Of a stretch of DNA of 64,000 nt, positions 1 to 8,289 are shown piece after piece. A program made the translations under genes and the position numbers. Source of the DNA: Leptolyngbya sp. PCC 6406 (GTDB lineage: Bacteria; Cyanobacteriota; Cyanobacteriia; Phormidesmidales; Phormidesmidaceae); NCBI RefSeq assembly GCF_000332095.2, contig NZ_KI913949.1:2396512-2460511 (forward strand), written 5' to 3'. The stretch's first letter is position 1. Every line of letters starts with the position of its first letter. The notes beneath the pieces were generated by a model that worked only from the letters and a program-made list of their open reading frames with translations, did not search any database and was not told the DNA's origin.

Positions 1-64
1 CAATACCCCAATACCCCAATACCCCAATACCCCAATACCCCAATACCCCAATACCCCAATACCC
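1..64. repeat. 8-bp tandem repeat CAATACCC x8
   Basis: Eight perfect head-to-tail copies of CAATACCC open the window, so the array may extend further to the left. Short tandem repeats of 7-8 bp are common between cyanobacterial genes. Two other arrays in this window (30409-30444 and 31872-31912) are of the same kind but have different units. No function is implied. Confidence 0.95.
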
Positions 65-274
65 TCCCAGAGCAGGAATTTTTCTGTAAAGACCCTAAGA
101 ATCCACCAAAACTCGTAAGGGGCCAGTTGTTCTGAACTATGCTGGTTCCATAAACGGCAGGGATACTATCCGGCAGCACCCTAGCCCTAAGACAACGGCT
201 CTAAATACTGCTCTAAAATTTAGGGTTTCCCCAACCGGGGTCTACGTACACCATGGTGTGGTGCTTCTGGCGGT

Positions 275-2254
275 ATGATTTCCTGCTTGAATCCTAACTG
301 TTCACAACCTGCTAACCGCGATACGGCAGACGCCTGCCATGCCTGCGGAACGCCCTTGGTCAAGTTACTACGAGGGCGGTATCGTCCTATTAAGCTAATT
401 GGGCGGGGTGGCTTTGGGCGCACCTATTTGTCGGAGGACTGGGACCGCCTCAATGCCCCCTGCGTCGTCAAACAATTTGCCCCCCAAGCCCAGGGCACCA
501 AAGCCTTTGATAAGGCCGTGCAGTTGTTCACCCAGGAGGCGGTACGGCTCCATGATCTAGGGGAACATGCTCAGATTCCTGCCCTACTGGCCTATTTTGA
601 GCATGAGCAGTACCTCTATCTAGTGCAGCAGTTTATCGATGGCAAAACCCTAATCCAGGAGATGGTCCAGAAGGGTCCATTGGATGAGGCGGGTGTTCGG
701 AGCCTACTGAAGGATCTGCTACCCGTCCTTGATTTCATTCACCACCACGGCGTAGTTCATCGGGATATTACTCCCAGTAATCTCATTCGCCGGGAAACCG
801 ATCGCCGCCTATTTCTAATCGATTTCGGCATTGCCAAGCAATTCGGAGAAGCCCTCGCTCTGGAACCCGGTACCCGCATCGGCACTGAGGGCTATGCCCC
901 CATCGAACAATTACGCAGTGGTCAAGCCTACCCCTGTAGTGATGTGTATAGCCTGGGGGCCACTGCTCTGCATCTATTGACAGGGCGCAAACCGGAGCGG
1001 TTGTACGACCCTATGGAGGGCTGCTGGCGCTGGCGAGAATATCTGGCCCAGCAAGATCTGGAGGTCAGTAAAGAACTGGGGCAAATCCTGGATCGCATGG
1101 TGAAGGATGCGGTAAGTGAGCGCTACCAAACCGCCGCCGAAGTCCTGGAGGACTTGACCTACTTGCCCCAACTCCAGGGCAATGTACCGGCATGGGTGCG
1201 CCAGCATCCCACTGGACGACTCTCGGAAAATACCGCCTTGCCGGTGTCAACCCCTCGGGAGGCTCCCGATACCGTAGTGCCGGTCACAACTCCTCCTACA
1301 CCGCCGTCTGCGCCTCTGCCATTGCCCTCTTCTGGCACTCCTGTGCTTAAGGTGCCTCCGGAAAGTGGTTGGCATTGCATTGGAATGCTGCAAGGTCACC
1401 AGTCTTGGGTGACGACAGTGGCCTTTAATCCCCGCACCCCTACCCTGGTCAGCGGTAGTCTGGATGACACCATTAAGGTCTGGAACCTCCAAACTGGAGC
1501 CCTCATGTTTACTCTCCAGGGCCATCCTCGGGGGGTTAATGGGGTCACTATCAGCGCTAAGGGGCAGGTGCTTGTAAGTTGTGGTGATGATGAGACGGTG
1601 CGGGTGTGGAATCTAACGGCGGGGCGACGACTCCACACCCTCAAGGGTCATGTGCGGGACGTGACCAGTGTGGCCATTGGTCATGAGGGATGGCTTTTGG
1701 CTAGTGGCAGCAAGGATAAAACGATTAACCTCTGGAAATTGGATAAAGGCACCCTAATTCGGACTCTGACGGGCTCTCCAGCGGCTATTAAGTCCTTGGC
1801 TATTACTCCCAATGAATCGCTGCTCCTCAGTGGGGGGATGGACAATCGGATTCGTATCTGGGATTTGAAGACGGGGGTGGTGGTGCGGACGCTGGCGGGC
1901 CACCATGGGTCCGTGAACTGTGTCACGGTCAGTCGGGATGGGTTATTTGTTGCTAGTGCTAGTAAGGATCGCACGGTCCGTTTGTGGAGTACGGCTACGG
2001 GGGCTTTAATTCATTGTCTCAGTGGCCATTTGCAGGAGGTTAATTCTGTGGAAATTGCCCCCGACAATCGCACTATTATCAGTGGTGGTACCGACGCTAC
2101 GGTGCGTATTTGGGATGCGAAGACTGGCCATTTACAAACGACGCTGGCGGAGCATACCAATGCGGTGACTTCCGTGGCGATTCACCGGAGCGGTAGGCTC
2201 CTGGCCAGCGCTAGTGCCGATAAAACCATCCGCATCTGGAAGCGAATGGGATAG
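275..2254 (+). CDS. Ser/Thr protein kinase with N-terminal zinc ribbon and WD40 propeller
   Basis: The 659-residue protein begins with a four-cysteine zinc ribbon (C4, C9, C21, C24) and then a eukaryotic-type kinase domain. The glycine loop is at about residues 43-48, the catalytic loop HRD at H162-R163-D164 and the DFG motif starts at D183, so the kinase should be active. After a Pro/Thr-rich linker (about 305-360), seven WD40 repeats run to the C-terminus, enough for one beta-propeller. This domain order is known in cyanobacterial kinases; the propeller probably binds partner proteins. There is no transmembrane segment. The stop codon overlaps the ribosome-binding purines of the next gene, so the two are probably co-transcribed. 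The substrate cannot be inferred. Confidence 0.95.
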   Translation: MISCLNPNCSQPANRDTADACHACGTPLVKLLRGRYRPIKLIGRGGFGRTYLSEDWDRLNAPCVVKQFAPQAQGTKAFDKAVQLFTQEAVRLHDLGEHAQIPALLAYFEHEQYLYLVQQFIDGKTLIQEMVQKGPLDEAGVRSLLKDLLPVLDFIHHHGVVHRDITPSNLIRRETDRRLFLIDFGIAKQFGEALALEPGTRIGTEGYAPIEQLRSGQAYPCSDVYSLGATALHLLTGRKPERLYDPMEGCWRWREYLAQQDLEVSKELGQILDRMVKDAVSERYQTAAEVLEDLTYLPQLQGNVPAWVRQHPTGRLSENTALPVSTPREAPDTVVPVTTPPTPPSAPLPLPSSGTPVLKVPPESGWHCIGMLQGHQSWVTTVAFNPRTPTLVSGSLDDTIKVWNLQTGALMFTLQGHPRGVNGVTISAKGQVLVSCGDDETVRVWNLTAGRRLHTLKGHVRDVTSVAIGHEGWLLASGSKDKTINLWKLDKGTLIRTLTGSPAAIKSLAITPNESLLLSGGMDNRIRIWDLKTGVVVRTLAGHHGSVNCVTVSRDGLFVASASKDRTVRLWSTATGALIHCLSGHLQEVNSVEIAPDNRTIISGGTDATVRIWDAKTGHLQTTLAEHTNAVTSVAIHRSGRLLASASADKTIRIWKRMG

Positions 2255-2262
2255 GGGAATTG

Positions 2263-3303
2263 GTGGTTAAGAAATCTCTCTCGGCTACAGATCCTTCCCG
2301 TCATCTGGTCAAGCTAAGTCAGCAGGTGTTTACAGAGGAGTGCGATCGCACTTCCTTTATCCAGACCCTACAGCATCCCATCTCCTATCCCCCCGCCATT
2401 CTCTGGACCCGCCCTCGCCCTGAGTCCTTGCCGTCGGACCTGACCCCGTTACCGCCCCTGACTTGGCAGCCGACCTGGGTCGATCGACTGCCCCTGGGTA
2501 GCCGTCCGGGAGCCCATCCTCTGCACCAATCCGGCCATTTCTACTGTCTGGACTTTTCCTCCATATTTGCCATTTCAGTACTGGGAGCGATTCCTACCCC
2601 CGTGACTACCTTGGTGGACCTTTGTGCTGCCCCTGGGGGCAAGAGTCTCTACAGTTGGCGGGCTCTCCAGCCCACAACCCTCCTCTGCAATGAGACCGTG
2701 CGTAAGCGGGTCAAAATTCTGATTGCCAACCTCAAGCGCTGCGGGGTATTCCAGGCCCAGGTATTCAACCTGGACCCCGCACTGTGGGCAGAACATACCC
2801 CCCACAGTGCCCAAGTGGTGGTGGTGGATGCCCCCTGTAGCGGCCAATCCCTATTAGCCAAAGGGGGAAAGGTTCCTGGTTGCTTCCATCCGATCACCAC
2901 GAATCGTAATGCCAATCGTCAAAAGCGGATTCTGGCGGGTGCGGCTCAACTGGTGGCACCAGGGGGCTATCTGGTATACACCACCTGCACCTATGCCCCG
3001 GCGGAAAATGAGGAGGTGGGGGCATGGTTACTTCAGCGATTCCCGGAATTCGCTCCTGTCCCTGTACCCTATCTCCAGGGGTTCCAGTCGGCTCTAACGG
3101 ATCTGCCCTGTTATCGCCTGTGGCCCCAGTCGGGGCTGGGGGCGGGCAGTTTTGCCCTGCTGTTGCACAATACCCAGGCGGGCCAATCTGCTTCTCTCAA
3201 TACCGAGTTCCTCGACCCTCGCTGCTATCGCCTGTCGCCAGGAGCGCCCGGTTCAGGTTCAGGGGATTCAGATCCAGGTCTGGATTTAAAAATTCAGGAT
3301 TAG
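2263..3303 (+). CDS. RsmB/RsmF-type RNA m5C methyltransferase (NOL1/NOP2/Sun family)
   Basis: The protein carries the SAM-binding motif DLCAAPGGKS near residue 120, the PCS motif (C192) inside DAPCSG, and the catalytic TC motif (C242) inside TTCTYAPAENE. These are the two cysteines expected in RNA cytosine-C5 methyltransferases, which act on rRNA or tRNA. At about 346 residues it is shorter than RsmB and lacks the N-terminal NusB-like domain. I chose the GTG at 2263 because an AGGGGA at 2253-2258 fits it; an in-frame TTG at 2260 is the alternative. The last base of the stop codon TAG belongs to an inserted repeat element (3303-3440); without the insertion the gene would end in TAA at nearly the same place. 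Confidence 0.9.
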   Translation: MVKKSLSATDPSRHLVKLSQQVFTEECDRTSFIQTLQHPISYPPAILWTRPRPESLPSDLTPLPPLTWQPTWVDRLPLGSRPGAHPLHQSGHFYCLDFSSIFAISVLGAIPTPVTTLVDLCAAPGGKSLYSWRALQPTTLLCNETVRKRVKILIANLKRCGVFQAQVFNLDPALWAEHTPHSAQVVVVDAPCSGQSLLAKGGKVPGCFHPITTNRNANRQKRILAGAAQLVAPGGYLVYTTCTYAPAENEEVGAWLLQRFPEFAPVPVPYLQGFQSALTDLPCYRLWPQSGLGAGSFALLLHNTQAGQSASLNTEFLDPRCYRLSPGAPGSGSGDSDPGLDLKIQD

Positions 3304-3440
3304 GGTATCAACGTAAGCCGAGACAATATTGGTTCCAAGGAATTCAGGAGTCAGGAGTCAGAATCCAGTACTCTCCTAGATTCTGGCTCCTAACTCCTAA
3401 CTCCTCCCCAGAACACTTGTCCCGCTTTGAGTTGATACCC
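3303..3440. mobile_element. MITE-like element with 8-bp target duplication
   Basis: The element begins GGGTATCAAC and ends GTTGATACCC, with the similarity of the two ends continuing inward to GACAA/TTGTC. It is flanked on both sides by CAGGATTA (3295-3302 and 3441-3448), a direct repeat expected from an 8-bp target-site duplication. Its middle (about 3349-3400) is a second imperfect palindrome centred on GTACTC. It has no coding capacity. A partial copy, lacking the left end, lies at about 46522-46605. It sits in the stop codon of the methyltransferase gene. Confidence 0.85.
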
Positions 3441-3480
3441 CAGGATTAAATCAAGTGGGATAGCGGTCTCGGCTTCCCAC

Positions 3481-3501
3481 GGTCAGGCAGGATGCCTAAC
3501 C
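3481..3501. repeat. Palindromic dispersed repeat (GGTCAGGCA family)
   Basis: This 21-bp imperfect palindrome matches the reverse complement of the palindrome at 41704-41724 in all but one position. It lies in the gap between the methyltransferase and zinc-ribbon genes. Confidence 0.7.
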
Positions 3502-3603
3502 TAAAAGACCGGGATTCCTCACCTTGCCATCGATTTCCGCGTGGGAGGGCAGGGGTTAGCGTCACAATAGGATGGAACAGAACCCGACGGCGGCATACCC
3601 ACC

Positions 3604-4341
3604 ATGGCTTACACCTGCGACTTAGGCGGCGGACAGCATCTTTACATTGACAACATTGGTGACCAAACCGCTGTCACCCTAGCTTCGGGGGGGCCGGGGC
3701 AACAGCAGCAGTCCGGTAGCCAGTTCACCACTGGGGCTTGGACCGCACCGCCGGAGCTATTTCGCACCGAACACGGGGTTGTGATCAAGCTCAGTACGAA
3801 CCAGGGCGATCAGCATCTCCAGTTCCAATCGGGGCAATTGGGTTGGATGTCTAGTGGCCATACCCTGGCCCATGCCCAGCAGATGCAGACGAGCCAAGTA
3901 GCGGCGATGCCGAAGGGGACGCTGCCGACGATGGAACCGATGCAGTTTTCCCAACCCGCTTCGTCCCAAGTTTCCCATGCCCCCGGTGCCCAACCGAGTC
4001 CGATGCCCTCGGTGACTCCTGGAATGCAGCCGATGGAACCGATGCGTCCTATGCAGCCTATGGAACCGATGCGCCCCATGCAGCCGATGCAAATGGGGAA
4101 TATGACGATGAATGCCAACCCCATGGAGATGCGGATGGGGAATATGGAAATGCGGATGGGGACACCCCCTTCCAGGACTTCCCCGGATCATGCGTCTGCG
4201 GCGAGTGCTGCGGCGAGTACTGCCTCGGCTAATTCCTCGGCCTCTAGTGGGTCTGCCAGCAAGTTTTGTAGTCAGTGTGGTTCTCCGGTGCAGCCCAGCG
4301 ATCGCTTTTGTGCCAATTGTGGTCACCCATTGGGAACGTAA
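3604..4341 (+). CDS. Cyanobacterial Met-rich protein with C-terminal zinc ribbon
   Basis: The 245-residue protein has three parts. Residues 1-90 form a Gln/Gly-containing domain that I recognise as conserved in cyanobacteria but of unknown function. Residues 134-186 are extremely methionine-rich, built from repeats of QPMEPMRPM and then M-x-M motifs. Residues 220-245 are a zinc ribbon of the type CxxC-x10-CxxC (C222, C225, C236, C239). There is no signal peptide or membrane segment. The Met-rich run could bind copper(I) or silver, or may simply be low-complexity sequence; this is inference. The start ATG at 3604 follows a weak ribosome-binding site. Confidence 0.85.
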   Translation: MAYTCDLGGGQHLYIDNIGDQTAVTLASGGPGQQQQSGSQFTTGAWTAPPELFRTEHGVVIKLSTNQGDQHLQFQSGQLGWMSSGHTLAHAQQMQTSQVAAMPKGTLPTMEPMQFSQPASSQVSHAPGAQPSPMPSVTPGMQPMEPMRPMQPMEPMRPMQPMQMGNMTMNANPMEMRMGNMEMRMGTPPSRTSPDHASAASAAASTASANSSASSGSASKFCSQCGSPVQPSDRFCANCGHPLGT

Positions 4342-4400
4342 TTGTAGTAAGTCTAAATACCGGGTCTAAATACCGGACATAGCGTAACGAGGGATGGGGC

Positions 4401-5678
4401 ATGACCGCGACGGTAGCGTTGGTATTGCGGCGGGGGCGACTGCTAGGGAGCCCTGCGACGGGGGAATTGGTGGATATTGCTATGGATGGCGGCTATATCA
4501 CCGCTATTGGTCCCCGGCTTGCGGTGACTGGAGCCCAGGAGATTGATGTGCAGGGGCAGTTGGTGAGTCCCCCTTTTGTAGAATCCCACATTCACCTCGA
4601 CTCGGCGCTGACCGCTGGCCAGCCCCGCTGGAATGAGAGTGGCACCCTGTTTGAGGGGATTGCCATCTGGAGCGATCGCAAACAGTCCCTAACGCTGGCG
4701 GATGTTCAGGAACGTGCGATCGCAGCTTTGAAGATGCAGGCCCGCCAAGGGGTGCTGTTTGTCCGTAGCCATGCCGATGTCAGCGAGCCCAATTTCACCC
4801 CTCTGAAGGCGCTGCTGGCGGTGCGAGAGGCGGTGAAGGACTGGATCACTGTGCAGGTGGTGGCCTTTCCCCAGGATGGGATCTACAGCTCACCGGGAAA
4901 TGCGGAGCGGATGGAGGAGGCGCTAAAACTGGGGGCCGATGCGGTGGGGGGCATTCCCCACTACGAACTGACGCGGGAGGATGGGGTGAAGTCGGTGCAG
5001 TACGGCTTTGACCTGGCGGAAAAGTACGATCGCTTGGTGGATATCCACTGCGACGAAATTGATGATGACCAATCCCGGTTTCTAGAGGTGGTGGCGGCGG
5101 AGGCCATCCGCCGGAACATGGGTCATCGGGTCACCGCCAGCCACACGACCGCCTTTGGCTCCTATAACAATGCCTATGCCTTTAAGCTGATGGGCTTTGT
5201 CAAGCGGGCAGGGATTAACTTTGTCGCCAATCCCCTGATCAACCTCACCCTCCAGGGGCGGGGCGACACCTACCCCAAGCGGCGGGGCTTGACCCGCGTC
5301 AAGGAACTGTGGCAGCAGGGACAGAATGTGAGTCTGGGCAGCGACTGTATTCAGGATCCTTGGTACAGCTTGGGGACGGGTAATCTACTGGAGGTGGCCT
5401 CTGTGGCGGTCCACGGCTGCCAAATGACGGGCCGGGACCAACTGGAAGCCTGCTATGCCATGATTACGGAGAATGGTGCCCGTACTCTGAATCTGGCGGG
5501 GAATTATGGGCTGGCGGTGGGGCAACCCGCTAATGTTATTACCCTGGATACGACGGATGAGATCGCAGCAATCCGCGATCGCGCCACGGTCTGCACCGTA
5601 ATTTCGCGGGGAGTCCCCCTGGTAACCACGGTACCGGCCCAAACCACCTGGCATCGAGATCCCGGTAACTTGAGTTAA
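4401..5678 (+). CDS. Cytosine deaminase-family amidohydrolase (candidate 5-methylcytosine deaminase)
   Basis: The 425-residue protein aligns along its whole length with E. coli CodA, a cytosolic metal-dependent amidohydrolase that converts cytosine to uracil. The metal and catalytic residues are all present: H63 and H65, Q158, H216, E219, H248 and D315. The residue after the metal aspartate, Asp314 in CodA, is Cys316 here (GSDCIQDPW against GHDDVFDPW). Work on bacterial 5-methylcytosine deaminases reported that loss of conservation at Asp314 marks enzymes accepting 5-methylcytosine, so this enzyme may make thymine from 5-methylcytosine rather than, or as well as, uracil from cytosine. A GAGGGATGGGG stretch lies just before the start. 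Confidence 0.9.
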   Translation: MTATVALVLRRGRLLGSPATGELVDIAMDGGYITAIGPRLAVTGAQEIDVQGQLVSPPFVESHIHLDSALTAGQPRWNESGTLFEGIAIWSDRKQSLTLADVQERAIAALKMQARQGVLFVRSHADVSEPNFTPLKALLAVREAVKDWITVQVVAFPQDGIYSSPGNAERMEEALKLGADAVGGIPHYELTREDGVKSVQYGFDLAEKYDRLVDIHCDEIDDDQSRFLEVVAAEAIRRNMGHRVTASHTTAFGSYNNAYAFKLMGFVKRAGINFVANPLINLTLQGRGDTYPKRRGLTRVKELWQQGQNVSLGSDCIQDPWYSLGTGNLLEVASVAVHGCQMTGRDQLEACYAMITENGARTLNLAGNYGLAVGQPANVITLDTTDEIAAIRDRATVCTVISRGVPLVTTVPAQTTWHRDPGNLS

Positions 5679-5850
5679 GCAGGGGGTGAGGTTCCCGACT
5701 TCCCCAAGAAGATTTCATAAAGGTCAGAAAAATTTGAATATCCGATGAAGAGCAGTTCTACGGGTGCGCGATGATGGAGAGAATCGCCACAATAAGAACT
5801 ATTGAGCTTGCCCTCGGGTAGAGACCTCAAATTAATCGGGTGCAACTGCT

Positions 5851-7647
5851 ATGGCTAGTCAGATTTTGGGTGGTCGTTACCACATTCTCCATCACTTGGG
5901 TGGGGGAGGATTTGGGCAAACCTATCTCGCCGAGGATCGACATCTGCCGGGACATCCCCGCTGTGTCGTCAAACGGCTCCAGCCCCGGACAACGGATCCT
6001 ATCGCCCTAGAGTCGGCCCGCCGCCTCTTCGACGCGGAGGCGGAAGCGCTCTATTCCCTAGGCACCCACGATCAAATTCCCCGCCTGCTAGCCCACTTTG
6101 AGGAAAACACCCAGTTTTACCTCGTGCAGGAATATGTGGAAGGCACCCTGCTGACGGAGGAAATCCACCCCGGTAAACAGCTCTCAGAAACGGCGGTGGT
6201 GGAGCTAATGCAGGATGTCCTCAACACCCTCCGCATTGTTCACCACCATCAGGTCATTCACCGGGATATTAAGCCCTCTAACTTGATTCGCCGCCATCGG
6301 GACGGCAAGATCGTGGTGATTGATTTTGGCTCGGTGAAACAGGTCAGCAGCCAGCCCATTGAGGAAAATGGCCAGATCAGCATTACCGTGGCCATCGGCT
6401 CCATGGGCTACATGCCCAACGAGCAACTGGCGGGGCAACCCAGCCTCAGCAGCGATATCTATGCCGTGGGAATGCTGGCTCTGCAAGCCCTGACGGGCCT
6501 CGATCCCCGCCGGATGCCCAAGGATCCCCGCACCAGTGAGGTCATGTGGCGGGATTTGACTTCGGTACAATCTCCCCTGGCCGATGTGATTGACAAGATG
6601 GTGCGCTACGACTTTCGCCAGCGCTACCACAGTGCGGGCGAAGCGTTCCAAGCTTTGCAGGCAGCGATTTCGCCGACTCCCGTTGTCGTTCCAGCGACTT
6701 CCCTGGCCACAGGGATTACCCCCACCCCTGCGACGTTTTCCGAGAGTCATCTGGCTTGGCTAGAGCGGGCCGATGAGCTATTTCAACAAAATCGCTTTGC
6801 CGATGCCCTGCCTTGGTACGACAAGGTGGTGCAGATTCAGCCCGATGCTGTTACCGCTTGGTTCAAGCTGGCCTTGGCCCAAGAAAACTTGGGTAACCCA
6901 GAGGCGGCGGTGGTGGCCTACGATCGCGTGCTGCAACTCCAGCCCGATGACTACCTGGCTTGGCTAAAGCGGGGCAATGCCCTAGAGCAATTGGGGCGGA
7001 TGGAGGGAGCCCTAGCGGCCTATGAGGAGGTGCTTCGGATTCAACCAGACAACTACTGGGTCTGGAATGATCTGGGCCAGATCCAGGAACGCCTCAACGA
7101 ATTGGATACCGCGATCGCGGCCTACAATCGGGCCATCCAACTCAAGCCCGACTTTCAACTGGCGCTGGAGAACCGCAAGCGCCTGCTGATTGCCCTCAAG
7201 CGGGTGGAAGCCCTCTACACCCTGCACCATTACGAAGAAACCATTACCGCCTGCGACCAAGCCATCCAGGATAACCCTCGCGATGTCGATGTTTGGCTGA
7301 TGCGAGGTATGGCCCTGGAAAACCTAAAGCGGATGCCGGAAGCCGCCATGGCCTACAACCGGGTGGTGCAGTTGCAGCCGGAGGATCATATGACTTGGTT
7401 CAAACTGGGCAGCATTCTAGAAAGCCTAGATCGAGTCCAGCAAGCGGCGATCGCCTTTGGCAATGTGGTGCGCCTCCAGCCGACTAACCACTGGGCATGG
7501 CATCAGCGGGGCCGAATGCTGGAAATGTTAGACCGCTCCCGAGATGCGATCGCATCCTACCAGCAGGCCATCCAAGTCAAACCCGACTACGAAGCCGCCC
7601 GCAGCGCCTACCACCAACTCCTGCGGCAAACCGTCCCCGCCTCCTGA
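5851..7647 (+). CDS. Ser/Thr protein kinase with C-terminal TPR repeats
   Basis: The 598-residue protein starts directly with the kinase domain: glycine loop LGGGGFGQT at residues 16-24, HRD at H137-R138-D139 and DFG starting at D158. It has no zinc ribbon, unlike the kinase at 275-2254. From about residue 305 to the end it is made of consecutive tetratricopeptide repeats of 34 residues (pattern AWF/KLG..L..LGR...A..AY..V..L.P). TPRs bind proteins, so this part probably recruits substrates or partners. No membrane segment is visible. The upstream 170 bp hold nothing I can recognise, and the substrate is unknown. Confidence 0.95.
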   Translation: MASQILGGRYHILHHLGGGGFGQTYLAEDRHLPGHPRCVVKRLQPRTTDPIALESARRLFDAEAEALYSLGTHDQIPRLLAHFEENTQFYLVQEYVEGTLLTEEIHPGKQLSETAVVELMQDVLNTLRIVHHHQVIHRDIKPSNLIRRHRDGKIVVIDFGSVKQVSSQPIEENGQISITVAIGSMGYMPNEQLAGQPSLSSDIYAVGMLALQALTGLDPRRMPKDPRTSEVMWRDLTSVQSPLADVIDKMVRYDFRQRYHSAGEAFQALQAAISPTPVVVPATSLATGITPTPATFSESHLAWLERADELFQQNRFADALPWYDKVVQIQPDAVTAWFKLALAQENLGNPEAAVVAYDRVLQLQPDDYLAWLKRGNALEQLGRMEGALAAYEEVLRIQPDNYWVWNDLGQIQERLNELDTAIAAYNRAIQLKPDFQLALENRKRLLIALKRVEALYTLHHYEETITACDQAIQDNPRDVDVWLMRGMALENLKRMPEAAMAYNRVVQLQPEDHMTWFKLGSILESLDRVQQAAIAFGNVVRLQPTNHWAWHQRGRMLEMLDRSRDAIASYQQAIQVKPDYEAARSAYHQLLRQTVPAS

Positions 7648-7792
7648 AATCCCCAGTCCCCCAGTCATTCTCCTCCTGTAGCGTGGGTCGAAGCATGAGA
7701 CCCACGGCAGGATTGTTTGCCTACCCTAGAGCCGCAGGGAGCTACCCCACTTTGCTCCCTACTACAATAAACGCACTGCACTCTCAGGAGGC

Positions 7793-8239
7793 ATGGTCAT
7801 GCTATCAACCGCGATCGCACACATGGGCAAAGTGGTTACCACAATCAAAGTTGCCAACTTTGTGGACAAAGTTCTGGCAGAGCGGGGCTTTATTCCCCCA
7901 GAGCAGATACGGGCTCTCAGCGTTGATGAAGTCATTGTCGATACCGGAGCCTCAATGCTCTGCTTGCCCAGCAACCTGATTCAGTCTCTGGGGTTGCGCT
8001 ATGCCGGGGAAGTGGGTACGCGCACCGCCACCGGGGCAGGGACCGCCCGTATCTTCCAAGGCGTGTTGCTAGAGATTGAGGGAAGAGAAGGTACCTTTGA
8101 CTGTCTAGAACTCCCCGATGGCGTCGCAACGCTGTTGGGGGTCATCCCTCAAGAACAACTCGGGCTAGAGCCAGATTTGCAAAACCAATGTTTGCGGTTG
8201 CTGCCTATCACCCCCAAAGAGTCCTACATTTCAATGTAA
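7793..8239 (+). CDS. Clan AA (retropepsin-like) aspartic protease
   Basis: The 148-residue protein contains the motif VDEVIVDTGASMLCLP at about residues 43-58, with the D-T-G-A active-site triplet of retroviral-type aspartic proteases, followed by LGL and a second hydrophobic strand set (ATLLGVIPQEQLGL). The length fits a single-domain enzyme that would dimerise to form its active site. The start ATG at 7793 has a strong AGGAGG; a second ATG six bases on (7799) is possible. The gene faces the caspase-like gene tail-to-tail with about 50 bp between them. The substrate is unknown. Confidence 0.85.
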   Translation: MVMLSTAIAHMGKVVTTIKVANFVDKVLAERGFIPPEQIRALSVDEVIVDTGASMLCLPSNLIQSLGLRYAGEVGTRTATGAGTARIFQGVLLEIEGREGTFDCLELPDGVATLLGVIPQEQLGLEPDLQNQCLRLLPITPKESYISM

Positions 8240-8289
8240 ATAACCCTAAGGGATCTGAAACCGCCTTTTTTTCGTCCACCCCGCATCCC

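Noticed and set aside
1-64. CRISPR array
   Set aside because: The repeats are 8 bp and directly adjacent with no spacers, so this is a simple tandem repeat.
3024-3449. Plus-strand frame overlapping the methyltransferase
   Set aside because: It overlaps the RNA methyltransferase gene in another frame and runs into the MITE; composition is not protein-like.
3757-4326. Minus-strand frame of 189 codons rich in His and Arg
   Set aside because: It is the reverse reading of the Met-rich repeats (CAT/ATG complement) and has no independent support.
5678-5850. Riboswitch or small RNA before the kinase/TPR gene
   Set aside because: I looked for paired segments and conserved motifs and found none that stand out.
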